8,130 nucleotides of DNA, taken from positions 1 through 8,130 of the forward strand of contig DXCY01000005.1 in NCBI GenBank assembly GCA_019115725.1. Direction: 5' to 3'. This stretch comes from Candidatus Luteimonas excrementigallinarum. Lineage in GTDB: Bacteria; Pseudomonadota; Gammaproteobacteria; Xanthomonadales; Xanthomonadaceae. Positions 1 through 5,718 of the stretch are shown piece by piece. The translations under genes were made by a program, and so were the position numbers. The notes under the pieces are model-generated. The model saw nothing but the letters and a program-made list of their open reading frames with translations. It ran no database searches and was not told the origin of the DNA. Position 1 is the stretch's first letter, and every line of letters begins with the position of its first letter.

Positions 1-97
1 GCTGCTGGGGGACGACCGCAGTTGGATCGCCTGTGCCCATGGCGAGCTGGTGGCGCAGGCCCGGGATCAGCGGAGCGCGCCTGCCGCCGATGCTTGA
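1..97 (+). CDS. 3' end of an unidentified protein (partial)
   Basis: An open frame enters from the left edge; its first complete codon is at base 2 and it ends at TGA 95-97, giving the last 31 residues of a protein. About three quarters of its third codon positions are G or C, which fits real coding sequence in this genome. The peptide ends in a polar, Ala-rich tail (RSAPAADA). The core segment WIACAHGELVAQAR could be a beta-strand pair, but I cannot assign a family from this fragment. It converges on the minus-strand transporter gene, with 21 bases between the two stop codons and no clear terminator in the gap. Confidence 0.55.
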   Translation, partial: LLGDDRSWIACAHGELVAQARDQRSAPAADA

Positions 98-118
98 CCC
101 CTGCGGCGGGGCGCCCGG

Positions 119-994
119 TCAGGCGGTCGCGGGCGCTGCCACGGGCCGGCGACTGGCCCACCATGCAAAGCCCGCGGCGGTGAAGAACATCAGCAGGCTG
201 TACACCGCGGCCGGGACCGACATGGTGGCGTTGCCGAGCACGTTGAGCGCGATGAAGATTGCCAGGGTGCCGTTGTGGATGCCGATCTCCATGGCGATGG
301 CGATCGCCTGCGGCCGCGGCAGCCGCAGTGCCAGCGGCGCCGCGTAGCCCAGGCCCATGCTCACCAGGTTGAACAGCAGGCAGGCCAGGCCGACCACCGC
401 AAACCAGGCCAGCAGGGTCTCCCAGGCCTGCGCCACCGCGGCCACGATCAGCAGCGCCAGCACCAGCACCGAGAGGATCCGGATGGGCTTGGCCATGCGC
501 GCGGCGAAGCCCGGCGCGAACGCGCGGACGGTCATGCCGATGCCGACGGGCAGCACGATCAGCGCCGCCACCTCCACCACCTTGCTGACCGGCGGTGGCA
601 CGTACTGGCCGGCGCCGAGGAAAAATTCCAGCGACAGGTTGAGGATCAGCGGCAGCGTCACCAGGCACAGCAGGCTGTTGATGGCGGTCAGGGTGATGTT
701 GAGCGCCACGTCACCGTGGGCCAGGTGGCTGTAGATGTTGGCGGTGGCGCCGCCCGGTGAGGCCGCCAGCAGCATCAACCCGACCGCGAGTTCCGGTGGC
801 ATGCGGAAGGCCAGTGCCAGGCCGAGCGCCGCCCACGGCAGCACGCCCGTCTGCAGCAGCAGCCCCACCAGCACCGCCCGCGGATAGCGGGCAACGCGGC
901 GGAAATCATCGAGGGTGAGGCCAAGGCCCAGCCCCAGCATGATCACGCCCAGTGCCAGCGGCAGCAGGACGTTGGTCAGCAGCGTCGCTTCCAT
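119..994 (-). CDS. Bile acid:sodium symporter family (BASS) transporter
   Basis: Predicted 291-residue inner-membrane protein, nearly all hydrophobic, with about nine or ten membrane segments, the usual size for bacterial BASS proteins. Family landmarks are SPGGATANIYSHLAHGD at about 79-95, the first half of the crossover region (compare CPGGTASN in characterised members), and EIGIHNGTLAI at 236-246, the second crossover helix, where Glu236 and Asn241 match the conserved Na+/substrate residues. The family couples Na+ entry to uptake of organic anions such as bile acids, pantoate or 2-keto acids; the substrate here is unknown. I chose the ATG at 994 because a GGGGAGGG purine run lies upstream, about 12 bases away, and the hydrophobic helix starts directly after it. 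A longer reading from 1066 adds 24 polar residues with no family character. It lies about 150 bases downstream of a peptidase gene on the same strand, with hairpins between. Confidence 0.88.
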   Translation of the reverse strand: MEATLLTNVLLPLALGVIMLGLGLGLTLDDFRRVARYPRAVLVGLLLQTGVLPWAALGLALAFRMPPELAVGLMLLAASPGGATANIYSHLAHGDVALNITLTAINSLLCLVTLPLILNLSLEFFLGAGQYVPPPVSKVVEVAALIVLPVGIGMTVRAFAPGFAARMAKPIRILSVLVLALLIVAAVAQAWETLLAWFAVVGLACLLFNLVSMGLGYAAPLALRLPRPQAIAIAMEIGIHNGTLAIFIALNVLGNATMSVPAAVYSLLMFFTAAGFAWWASRRPVAAPATA

Positions 995-1073
995 CGGTAT
1001 GTGCACCCTCCCCGGAGACCGTTGGAGGATGGCGCGGGTGACTTCAGCCCGCAAGCACCGCGGCACACAGCGA

Positions 1074-1095
1074 CAGGCCGCCCGGAGGCGGCCTG
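1074..1095 (-). terminator. Perfect GC-rich hairpin downstream of the peptidase gene
   Basis: CAGGCCGCC (1074-1082) pairs with GGCGGCCTG (1087-1095): nine base pairs around a 4-base loop. It lies between the stop of the C40 peptidase gene (1146) and the start of the transporter (994). No T-run follows on either strand, so intrinsic termination is unproven. It may be a 3'-end stabilising structure or a partial terminator. Confidence 0.4.
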
Positions 1096-1115
1096 CAGCA
1101 GATCAGTCGATGGCT

Positions 1116-1132
1116 GGCCGCTGCAAGCGGCC
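1116..1132 (-). terminator. Second hairpin just after the peptidase stop codon
   Basis: GGCCGCT (1116-1122) pairs with AGCGGCC (1126-1132) around a 3-base loop, beginning 13 bases past the TGA of the minus-strand peptidase gene. With the neighbouring hairpin at 1074-1095 it makes a two-hairpin 3' region sharing the GGCCGC core. There is no U-tract, so termination is only inferred from position. Confidence 0.4.
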
Positions 1133-1145
1133 GGGCGCGGTGCGG

Positions 1146-1880
1146 TCAGTCCAGTGCGATGCGCCGGGCCTGGCGGAAGCGGTTGGCCCAGTAGCCGCTG
1201 TCCATGCGCGAGACGGTCACGTCCCGGCCGGTGCGCGGCGAGTGCAGAAAGCTGTCGTTGCCCATGTAGATGCCTACATGGTCAATGCGGTTGCCACGCA
1301 GGGTGAAGAACACCAGGTCGCCCGGGTTCAGCTGACCGCGTTCCACGCGCTCGCCGGTGCGGGCCATGTCGCGCGATACCCGCGGCAGTTCGATGCCCAG
1401 GGTGGTCTTGAACACGTAGCTGACCAGACCGCTGCAGTCGAAGCCGCCGTCGGGCGTGGTGCCGCCCCAGCGGTAGGGCGTGCCCAGCAGGGCCAGGCCG
1501 CGCTGCAGCAGGCTCTGGCGCGGGTTCGTTGCCGGGGGGGCGATCGGCGCCAGCTCCACCGCGCTGGAGATGAGCTGGTTCACATCGGCGGCGAACAGCA
1601 GCTCGCGGCTGGCCGCCGGCAGCGGATCGGCCAGCTGCTGGCTGATCGAGGTCGAGATCGGGAACCCGTCGGCGCTGTCGGTCGCCAGCCCGGTGGCGGC
1701 GAACGCCGGGGCAGTGCCGGCACACAGCAGCGCGGAGAAGAGGAAAGCAGCGGCCCGATGGCGGAGGCGGAAGGCGGTGGTTGGAGTGGCGGCTTGGCGG
1801 CCTGAGCTCGGGTCGTCTGGCGTCACGACTGGGTTCACGAATGTAGTTGGTGCGTGATGGTGCCGGACGAAATCCGTCAT
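1146..1880 (-). CDS. Exported C40 (NlpC/P60) family peptidoglycan endopeptidase
   Basis: A 244-residue protein whose C-terminal NlpC/P60 domain (about 121-244) carries the papain-like triad: Cys149 in FDCSGLV, His201 in DHVGIYMG and His213 in FLHSPRTG. Such enzymes cleave murein stem peptides, typically D-Glu to meso-DAP bonds, in the periplasm. A signal peptide is visible: basic FRLRHR (37-42), a hydrophobic core, and a probable type I site after AFA (59-61). Cys53 is not in a lipobox. Residues 62-120 are a low-complexity linker. The N-terminus is odd: about 36 polar, His/Pro-rich residues precede the signal peptide and no Shine-Dalgarno sequence lies before the ATG, so translation may start later, for example at in-frame GTG codons 15 or 19. 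It follows a second C40 gene on the same strand and is clearly similar to it around the catalytic Cys (25 of 35 residues identical by eye). Confidence 0.9.
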   Translation of the reverse strand: MTDFVRHHHAPTTFVNPVVTPDDPSSGRQAATPTTAFRLRHRAAAFLFSALLCAGTAPAFAATGLATDSADGFPISTSISQQLADPLPAASRELLFAADVNQLISSAVELAPIAPPATNPRQSLLQRGLALLGTPYRWGGTTPDGGFDCSGLVSYVFKTTLGIELPRVSRDMARTGERVERGQLNPGDLVFFTLRGNRIDHVGIYMGNDSFLHSPRTGRDVTVSRMDSGYWANRFRQARRIALD

Positions 1881-1902
1881 TTTGTTAAATCAAAGTTAAT
1901 AA
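1881..1902 (-). promoter_or_regulatory. AT-rich leader/possible promoter of the C40 peptidase gene
   Basis: This stretch is almost entirely A/T in an otherwise very GC-rich window. It reads TTTATTAACTTTGATTTAAC toward the minus-strand ATG at 1880, with two TTAAC motifs. TATTAA and TTTAAC are both passable -10 hexamers, but I cannot choose one or pair it with a -35 box. The base composition and position suggest a promoter or leader that lets this gene be transcribed separately from its upstream neighbour. Confidence 0.3.
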
Positions 1903-1920
1903 ATGCGACGGGTGTCGCAT
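1903..1920 (-). terminator. Inverted repeat between the two C40 peptidase genes
   Basis: ATGCGAC (1903-1909) and GTCGCAT (1914-1920) are perfect 7-base arms around a 4-base loop. Read on the minus strand the hairpin lies 53 bases after the stop of the lipoprotein gene and is followed by TTTATTAACTTT, a broken T-rich stretch. That is compatible with a weak intrinsic terminator. It could equally be an operator for the downstream gene. Confidence 0.4.
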
Positions 1921-1973
1921 CTTCACGCGCCTGATTCAGGGGCGATTTCCCCGTCTGGGCCCGCGTCGCCTGT

Positions 1974-2567
1974 TCAGGATCCGCCCAGGATGCGCCGCGA
2001 CCCCGTGTAGTGATCGCGCCAGTAATGGCCTTCCAGATGATCGAGCCGCACCGTGCCGCCGGTACTCGGGGCGTGCACGAAGCGGCCTTCACCCACGTAG
2101 ATGCCCACGTGGCTGACGTTGCCGCGGTTGCCGAAAAACACCAGGTCGCCGGCGGCCAGGCGCTCGGGGGCAATGCGCGGACCCTGCCAGGCGAACAGCT
2201 CGCGGGTGGTGCGCGGCAGGCGCAGGCCCAGCATGTCGCTGTATACGTAGTTGACCAGGCCGCTGCAGTCGAAGCCGCCTTGGGGCGTGTTGCCGCCATA
2301 ACGGTAGGGGGTGCCCACCAGGCCGATGGCGCGGATGGTCACCGCATTGGCCGCGCTCGGATCCGCCGGCGACATGACCGGCCACTGCTGGCTGGATGCC
2401 GACGGGGAGGCCGGCGGCGCGGGACGGGACTGTTTGCCGCTGCAGGCGGCCAGCAGCAGGGCGGCCGCAGCAACCATCACGGTCGCCAGCTGGCGGTGAC
2501 GGTGCCGGGGACGGGTTGGCGCGGCGCGGTCGCTGCCCGGATAATGCGCGGTACTCACGGCCAGCAT
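1974..2567 (-). CDS. C40 (NlpC/P60) family peptidase, predicted lipoprotein
   Basis: A 197-residue protein with a basic N-terminus (RPRHRHR, 19-25), a hydrophobic stretch and a clean lipobox LLAAC with Cys42, so it should be lipidated and anchored in the envelope, probably the outer membrane since Ser follows the Cys. A Pro/Ser/Ala-rich linker (about 44-72) leads to the NlpC/P60 domain with Cys101 (FDCSGLV), His153 (SHVGIYVG) and His165 (FVHAPSTG), the expected triad of a murein DL-endopeptidase. It resembles E. coli Spr/MepS and NlpC in layout. The ATG at 2567 has no obvious Shine-Dalgarno sequence; a GTG three codons later is possible, while Met31 would remove the basic n-region. It is divergent from slyD, with a 65-base gap. 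Confidence 0.9.
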   Translation of the reverse strand: MLAVSTAHYPGSDRAAPTRPRHRHRQLATVMVAAAALLLAACSGKQSRPAPPASPSASSQQWPVMSPADPSAANAVTIRAIGLVGTPYRYGGNTPQGGFDCSGLVNYVYSDMLGLRLPRTTRELFAWQGPRIAPERLAAGDLVFFGNRGNVSHVGIYVGEGRFVHAPSTGGTVRLDHLEGHYWRDHYTGSRRILGGS

Positions 2568-2632
2568 CTTGGCCGAACCCGCCTTTCAATGACAAGCGCG
2601 GCCCCGCGCCGCCACACCAGGTACCGTTGCCC
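2568..2632. promoter_or_regulatory. Divergent intergenic region, lipoprotein peptidase / slyD
   Basis: These 65 bases must carry the upstream signals of both divergent genes unless promoters lie inside the coding regions. I see no convincing -35/-10 pair. The one structured element is the dyad GCGCGGCCCCGCGC (2596-2609), which may be an operator-like site or simply a GC-rich coincidence. AGGT lies 11 bases before the slyD ATG and is a weak ribosome-binding candidate. Confidence 0.35.
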
Positions 2633-3112
2633 ATGAAGATCGAAAAGGACCGCGTTGTCCGCTTCCATTACACCGTTTCCGAGACCGGGCAGGAGCCCGT
2701 CGAGAGCTCCCGGGAGGGTGAGCCGCTGGCGATCCTGTTCGGCCACGGCAACATCATTCCGGGCCTGGAAAAGGCGATGGAAGGCCGCGAGGCGGGCGAC
2801 AGCTTCAGCGCCGACGTGGTGTCGGCCGATGCCTACGGCGAGCGCCGTCCGGACCTGACCCAGCGCGTGCCGAAGAAGCATTTCGGCAAGCAGCGCCTGG
2901 CCGTGGGCGAACAGGTGGTGCTGAATACCAACTTCGGCCCGCGCCCGGTCACCGTGCAGAAGGTGGGCATGAGCGTGGTGGACGTGGACCTGAACCATCC
3001 GATGGCCGGCAAGGACCTGACGTTCGAGCTGGAGATCGTTGAAGTGCGCGAGGCCGATGCGGCTGAAATCGAGCACGGCCACGTGCACGGCGACGGCGGC
3101 CACCAGCACTGA
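2633..3112 (+). CDS. slyD: SlyD-like FKBP-type peptidyl-prolyl cis-trans isomerase
   Basis: A 159-residue cytoplasmic protein with the SlyD layout. The FKBP half (1-69 and about 130-145) includes the flap motif GHGNIIPGLEKAMEG (37-51) and DAYGERRPDL (66-75). An insert-in-flap chaperone domain begins at about QRVPKKHF (77-84) and runs to the returning strand DLNHPMAGKDLTFELEIVEV. SlyD catalyses prolyl isomerisation, binds unfolded chains and, in E. coli, delivers nickel for hydrogenase assembly. The tail here is short but still has five His (148, 150, 152, 157, 159) in EHGHVHGDGGHQH; E. coli SlyD has a longer His/Cys-rich tail. No Cys is present in the tail. The ATG at 2633 starts the standard MKIEKDRVV N-terminus; frame upstream of it has no family character. 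Confidence 0.92.
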   Translation: MKIEKDRVVRFHYTVSETGQEPVESSREGEPLAILFGHGNIIPGLEKAMEGREAGDSFSADVVSADAYGERRPDLTQRVPKKHFGKQRLAVGEQVVLNTNFGPRPVTVQKVGMSVVDVDLNHPMAGKDLTFELEIVEVREADAAEIEHGHVHGDGGHQH

Positions 3113-3129
3113 CTCCTGCTTGACCCCCT

Positions 3130-3160
3130 GTTGCCCGGCGCGGTGGATGCGCCGGGCAGC
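3130..3160 (+). terminator. Strong GC-rich hairpin after slyD
   Basis: TGCCCGGCGC (3132-3141) and GCGCCGGGCA (3149-3158) form ten perfect pairs around a 7-base loop, extendable by a T-G wobble and a G-C pair to 3130-3160. It starts 18 bases after the slyD stop and ends 37 bases before the next ATG. No T-run follows, so it may end transcription only partly, or stabilise the slyD 3' end. Confidence 0.45.
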
Positions 3161-3187
3161 AGCGACCACACCAGGTGATACGGATCC

Positions 3188-3192
3188 GGAGG
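3188..3192 (+). promoter_or_regulatory. Ribosome-binding site of the DUF418 gene
   Basis: GGAGG lies five bases before the ATG at 3198. It is the clearest Shine-Dalgarno sequence in the window and decides this start over the longer open frame that overlaps the end of slyD. Confidence 0.75.
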
Positions 3193-3197
3193 CGCCC

Positions 3198-4439
3198 ATG
3201 GACCGGCAGCAGGTGACGTTCGGGCCGACGACCGCAGGCGAGCGGATCGGACTGCTGGATGCGCTGCGGGCGTGGGCCCTGCTCGGGATCTTCCTGGTCA
3301 ACCTGCCCTGGTTCACCCGCCCCTGGCAGGAGTTCGACCGCGGCATGCTGCCCGGCCTGCAGGGCCTGGACCATGCGCTGGCCTGGGGCCTGCACGTGTT
3401 CGTGGCGGGCAAGTTCTGGATCCTGTTCTCGATCCTGTTCGGTGCCGGCTTCGCCCTGATGGCCGAGCGCGCCGCCGCGGCCGGGGTGTCCGCCCGGCCT
3501 TATGTGCGACGGATGCTGGTGCTGCTGGTGCTGGGCGTGGCCCATGCGCTGCTGCTGTGGGTGGGTGACATCCTGCATACCTACGCCATGGCCGGCCTGC
3601 TGATGCTGGTCTTCCGTGGCCTGGCGCCACGGGCCCAGCTGGTGGCCGGGCTGCTGATGTTCTGCGCAGTCATGGCGCTGGGCTTTTTGACCGGGCTCGG
3701 CCTGATGGTGTCACCGGCCGACGTGCTGGCTGAACTGCGCGCGGCGTCCGCCGTGGAGACGGCTGCGGGGCTGGAGGCGGGCGCGGTCTATGCCGGCGGT
3801 GGATTCGCGGCGGTCACCGCCCAGCGGCTGGCGGACTTTTCCAGCGTGGTGGCCATGAACGTGCTGATCGTGCCGATGGCCCTGTCCATGTTTCTGATCG
3901 GCAGCTGGCTGCTGCGCTCCGGGCTGCTGCGGGACGGGGCCGCGCACCGGCGCTTCCTGCTGAAACTGGCGGCGGCCTGCCTGCCGCTGGGGCTGGGATT
4001 GACCCTGTGGTCGACATCGATCGGGGTCACTTTCCCCGATGGCATGGTGGATGCGCCCAGCGTGTTTGCCGCCAGCCTGCATCAGGTGGGTGCGCTGCCG
4101 TTGGCACTGGCCTGGCTGGCCCTGGCCGCGCTGGCCTGGCAGTCGGGGCCCGGCCGGCGGGTGCTGGCGCTGGCGGCGCCGGCCGGGCGCATGGCGCTGA
4201 CCAACTATCTCGGCCAGTCGCTGGTCGCCTCGCTGGTGTTCTACGGCTATGGCCTGGCCCTGTGGGGAATGATCCCGCCGGCCGGGCTGGTGGCGCTGGC
4301 GCTGGGGGTGTTCGCGCTGCAGGTGCTGGCCAGCCGCTGGTGGCTGCAGCGCTACCGGTTCGGCCCGCTGGAATGGCTGTGGCGCTGGATCACCTACGGC
4401 AGGCGTCCGGCGCTGCGCAGGCGGGCCGACGGCGCGTAA
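3198..4439 (+). CDS. DUF418 domain-containing multipass membrane protein
   Basis: A 413-residue inner-membrane protein with about eight to ten hydrophobic segments, typical of the DUF418 family (about 400 residues). Landmarks are the N-terminal ERIGLLDALRAWALLGIFLVN (15-35), KFWILFSILFGAGFALM (72-88), a GDILHTYA motif (123-130) and the defining C-terminal block from GRMALTNYLGQS (330-341) to FGPLEWLWRWITYG (388-401). The tail is basic (RRPALRRRA) and probably cytoplasmic. The family is related in topology to acyltransferase-like and heparan-alpha-glucosaminide N-acetyltransferase-like membrane proteins, but its biochemical role is not established, and none should be assumed here. The start is fixed by a GGAGG at ideal spacing. 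It is the first gene of a compact cluster, with nine bases to the next ATG. Confidence 0.88.
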   Translation: MDRQQVTFGPTTAGERIGLLDALRAWALLGIFLVNLPWFTRPWQEFDRGMLPGLQGLDHALAWGLHVFVAGKFWILFSILFGAGFALMAERAAAAGVSARPYVRRMLVLLVLGVAHALLLWVGDILHTYAMAGLLMLVFRGLAPRAQLVAGLLMFCAVMALGFLTGLGLMVSPADVLAELRAASAVETAAGLEAGAVYAGGGFAAVTAQRLADFSSVVAMNVLIVPMALSMFLIGSWLLRSGLLRDGAAHRRFLLKLAAACLPLGLGLTLWSTSIGVTFPDGMVDAPSVFAASLHQVGALPLALAWLALAALAWQSGPGRRVLALAAPAGRMALTNYLGQSLVASLVFYGYGLALWGMIPPAGLVALALGVFALQVLASRWWLQRYRFGPLEWLWRWITYGRRPALRRRADGA

Positions 4440-4448
4440 ACTCCGCGG

Positions 4449-5714
4449 ATGGAATCGACGCAAGATGTACTGGTCGTCGGCGGCGGGGTGATCGGCCTGG
4501 CCAGCGCGCTGGCGCTGCTGGAGCAGGGGCGCAGCGTGCGCATCCTGGATGCCGGCCGGGTCGGCGGCGGCAGCTCGCACGGCAACTGCGGCACCATCAC
4601 TCCCAGCCATGCGGCGCCGCTGTCGGCACCGGGCTCGGTGGCCATGGCCCTGCGCTGGATGCTGACTCCGGACGCGCCGTTCTATCTCAAGCCGCGGTTT
4701 GATCCCGCCCTGTGGCAATGGCTGCTGGGGTTCGCCCGGCGCTGCAATCCGCGTGATTGGCGGCGCGGCGCCGAGGCCCGGCTGGCGATCCTGTCCGCCG
4801 CGCGCGATGCGCTGCCCGAATGGGTCGAACACTACGGCCTGGACTGCGAATACGACCCTACCGGGGTGGACTACGTGTTCCGCTCCGAGCGCGACGTGGC
4901 CGACTTTGCCGCCGAGCTGGCGCTGCTGGACCGGATCGGCCTGCCCTACGAGCGGATTGATGGCGCGGCCTATGTGCGTGGTGAGCCGGCCCTGCGCGAG
5001 GGCGTGGTGCAGGTGGTGCGCTTCCCGGGCGATGCGCGCCTGCGTCCCGATCGTTACGTGGCCGGCCTGGCGCGTGCGGTGCGCGAGCGCGGCGGGATCA
5101 TCATGGAGCACTGCCGCGTGTCGGCGATCGACTCCCGCGATGATGGCGTCACCGCCAGCGTGAGCGGCCCCGGCGGCAGTGGCCGCCACGGCGCGCGCGA
5201 CCTGGTGCTGGCCACCGGGGCGTGGCTGCCGCAGATGGCGCGCGCGCTGAAGCTGCGGGTGCCGGTGCAGCCGGGCAAGGGGTATTCGATCACCTATTCG
5301 CGCCCGGCCCTGGTGCCCAGGTGTCCGCTGGTGCTGCACGGCCCGAGCGTGTGCGTGACCGCCTGGGACAGCGGCTTCCGTCTCGGCAGCACGATGGAGT
5401 TTTCCGGATACGACGCCAGCCTCAACCGGCGCCGGCTGGATGCGCTGGAGCGGGGCGCCGCGGAATACCTGCACCAGCCGGTGGGGCCGGAGAAACAGGA
5501 AGAGTGGTACGGCTGGCGGCCGCTGAGCGTGGATGATCTGCCGCTGCTGGGGCGGGCGCCCGGGCATCGTCACCTGTGGCTGGCAACCGGCCACGGTATG
5601 CTCGGGGTCAGCATGAGCACGGCAACCGGGCGGCTGATGGCCGAGCTGGTCAGCGGGCTCGAGCCCCACATCGACCCGGCGCCGTTTGATCCGGCGCGCT
5701 TCGGCCCGGCATGA
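4449..5714 (+). CDS. DadA-like FAD-dependent oxidoreductase (D-amino-acid dehydrogenase type)
   Basis: A 421-residue flavoprotein of the DAO/glycine oxidase fold. The N-terminal Rossmann motif VVGGGVIGLASA (9-20) with Asp34 at the end of the second strand binds the ADP part of FAD. GGGSSHGNCGTITPSHA (39-55) matches the second FAD segment of DadA-type dehydrogenases. The C-terminal signature GWRPLSVDDLPLLG (355-368) and ATGHGMLG (379-386) complete the flavin site. Family members oxidise D-amino acids or D-hydroxyproline to the keto/imino acid and pass electrons to the respiratory chain. The substrate cannot be read from sequence; no racemase or proline/hydroxyproline pathway gene is in the window. 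No membrane helix is visible, so it is probably cytoplasmic or peripheral. No strong Shine-Dalgarno sequence precedes it, and translation may be coupled to the DUF418 gene nine bases upstream. Confidence 0.85.
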   Translation: MESTQDVLVVGGGVIGLASALALLEQGRSVRILDAGRVGGGSSHGNCGTITPSHAAPLSAPGSVAMALRWMLTPDAPFYLKPRFDPALWQWLLGFARRCNPRDWRRGAEARLAILSAARDALPEWVEHYGLDCEYDPTGVDYVFRSERDVADFAAELALLDRIGLPYERIDGAAYVRGEPALREGVVQVVRFPGDARLRPDRYVAGLARAVRERGGIIMEHCRVSAIDSRDDGVTASVSGPGGSGRHGARDLVLATGAWLPQMARALKLRVPVQPGKGYSITYSRPALVPRCPLVLHGPSVCVTAWDSGFRLGSTMEFSGYDASLNRRRLDALERGAAEYLHQPVGPEKQEEWYGWRPLSVDDLPLLGRAPGHRHLWLATGHGMLGVSMSTATGRLMAELVSGLEPHIDPAPFDPARFGPA

Positions 5715-5718
5715 CCTC

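Noticed and set aside
33..347. A plus-strand open frame overlapping the left-edge gene and the transporter.
   Set aside because: It is antisense to the well-supported transporter and out of frame with the plausible left-edge gene end; composition is non-protein-like.
1877..2299. A 140-codon minus-strand frame spanning the gap between the two C40 genes.
   Set aside because: It is a shifted frame of the lipoprotein peptidase gene and has no motif; its extension into the gap is chance.
2612..3176. The 11-mer CCACACCAGGT upstream of both slyD (2612-2622) and the DUF418 gene (3166-3176).
   Set aside because: It lies at similar distances from two starts, but the match is short, not palindromic, and composed of common words in this genome; I see no further copies.
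3039..3197. An upstream extension of the DUF418 frame overlapping the slyD 3' end.
   Set aside because: The extension has no family character and crosses the hairpin; the GGAGG before 3198 fixes the start.
2555..3412. A 285-codon minus-strand open frame covering slyD and the start of the DUF418 gene.
   Set aside because: It has no domain character and runs through the intergenic hairpin; slyD on the other strand is unmistakable.
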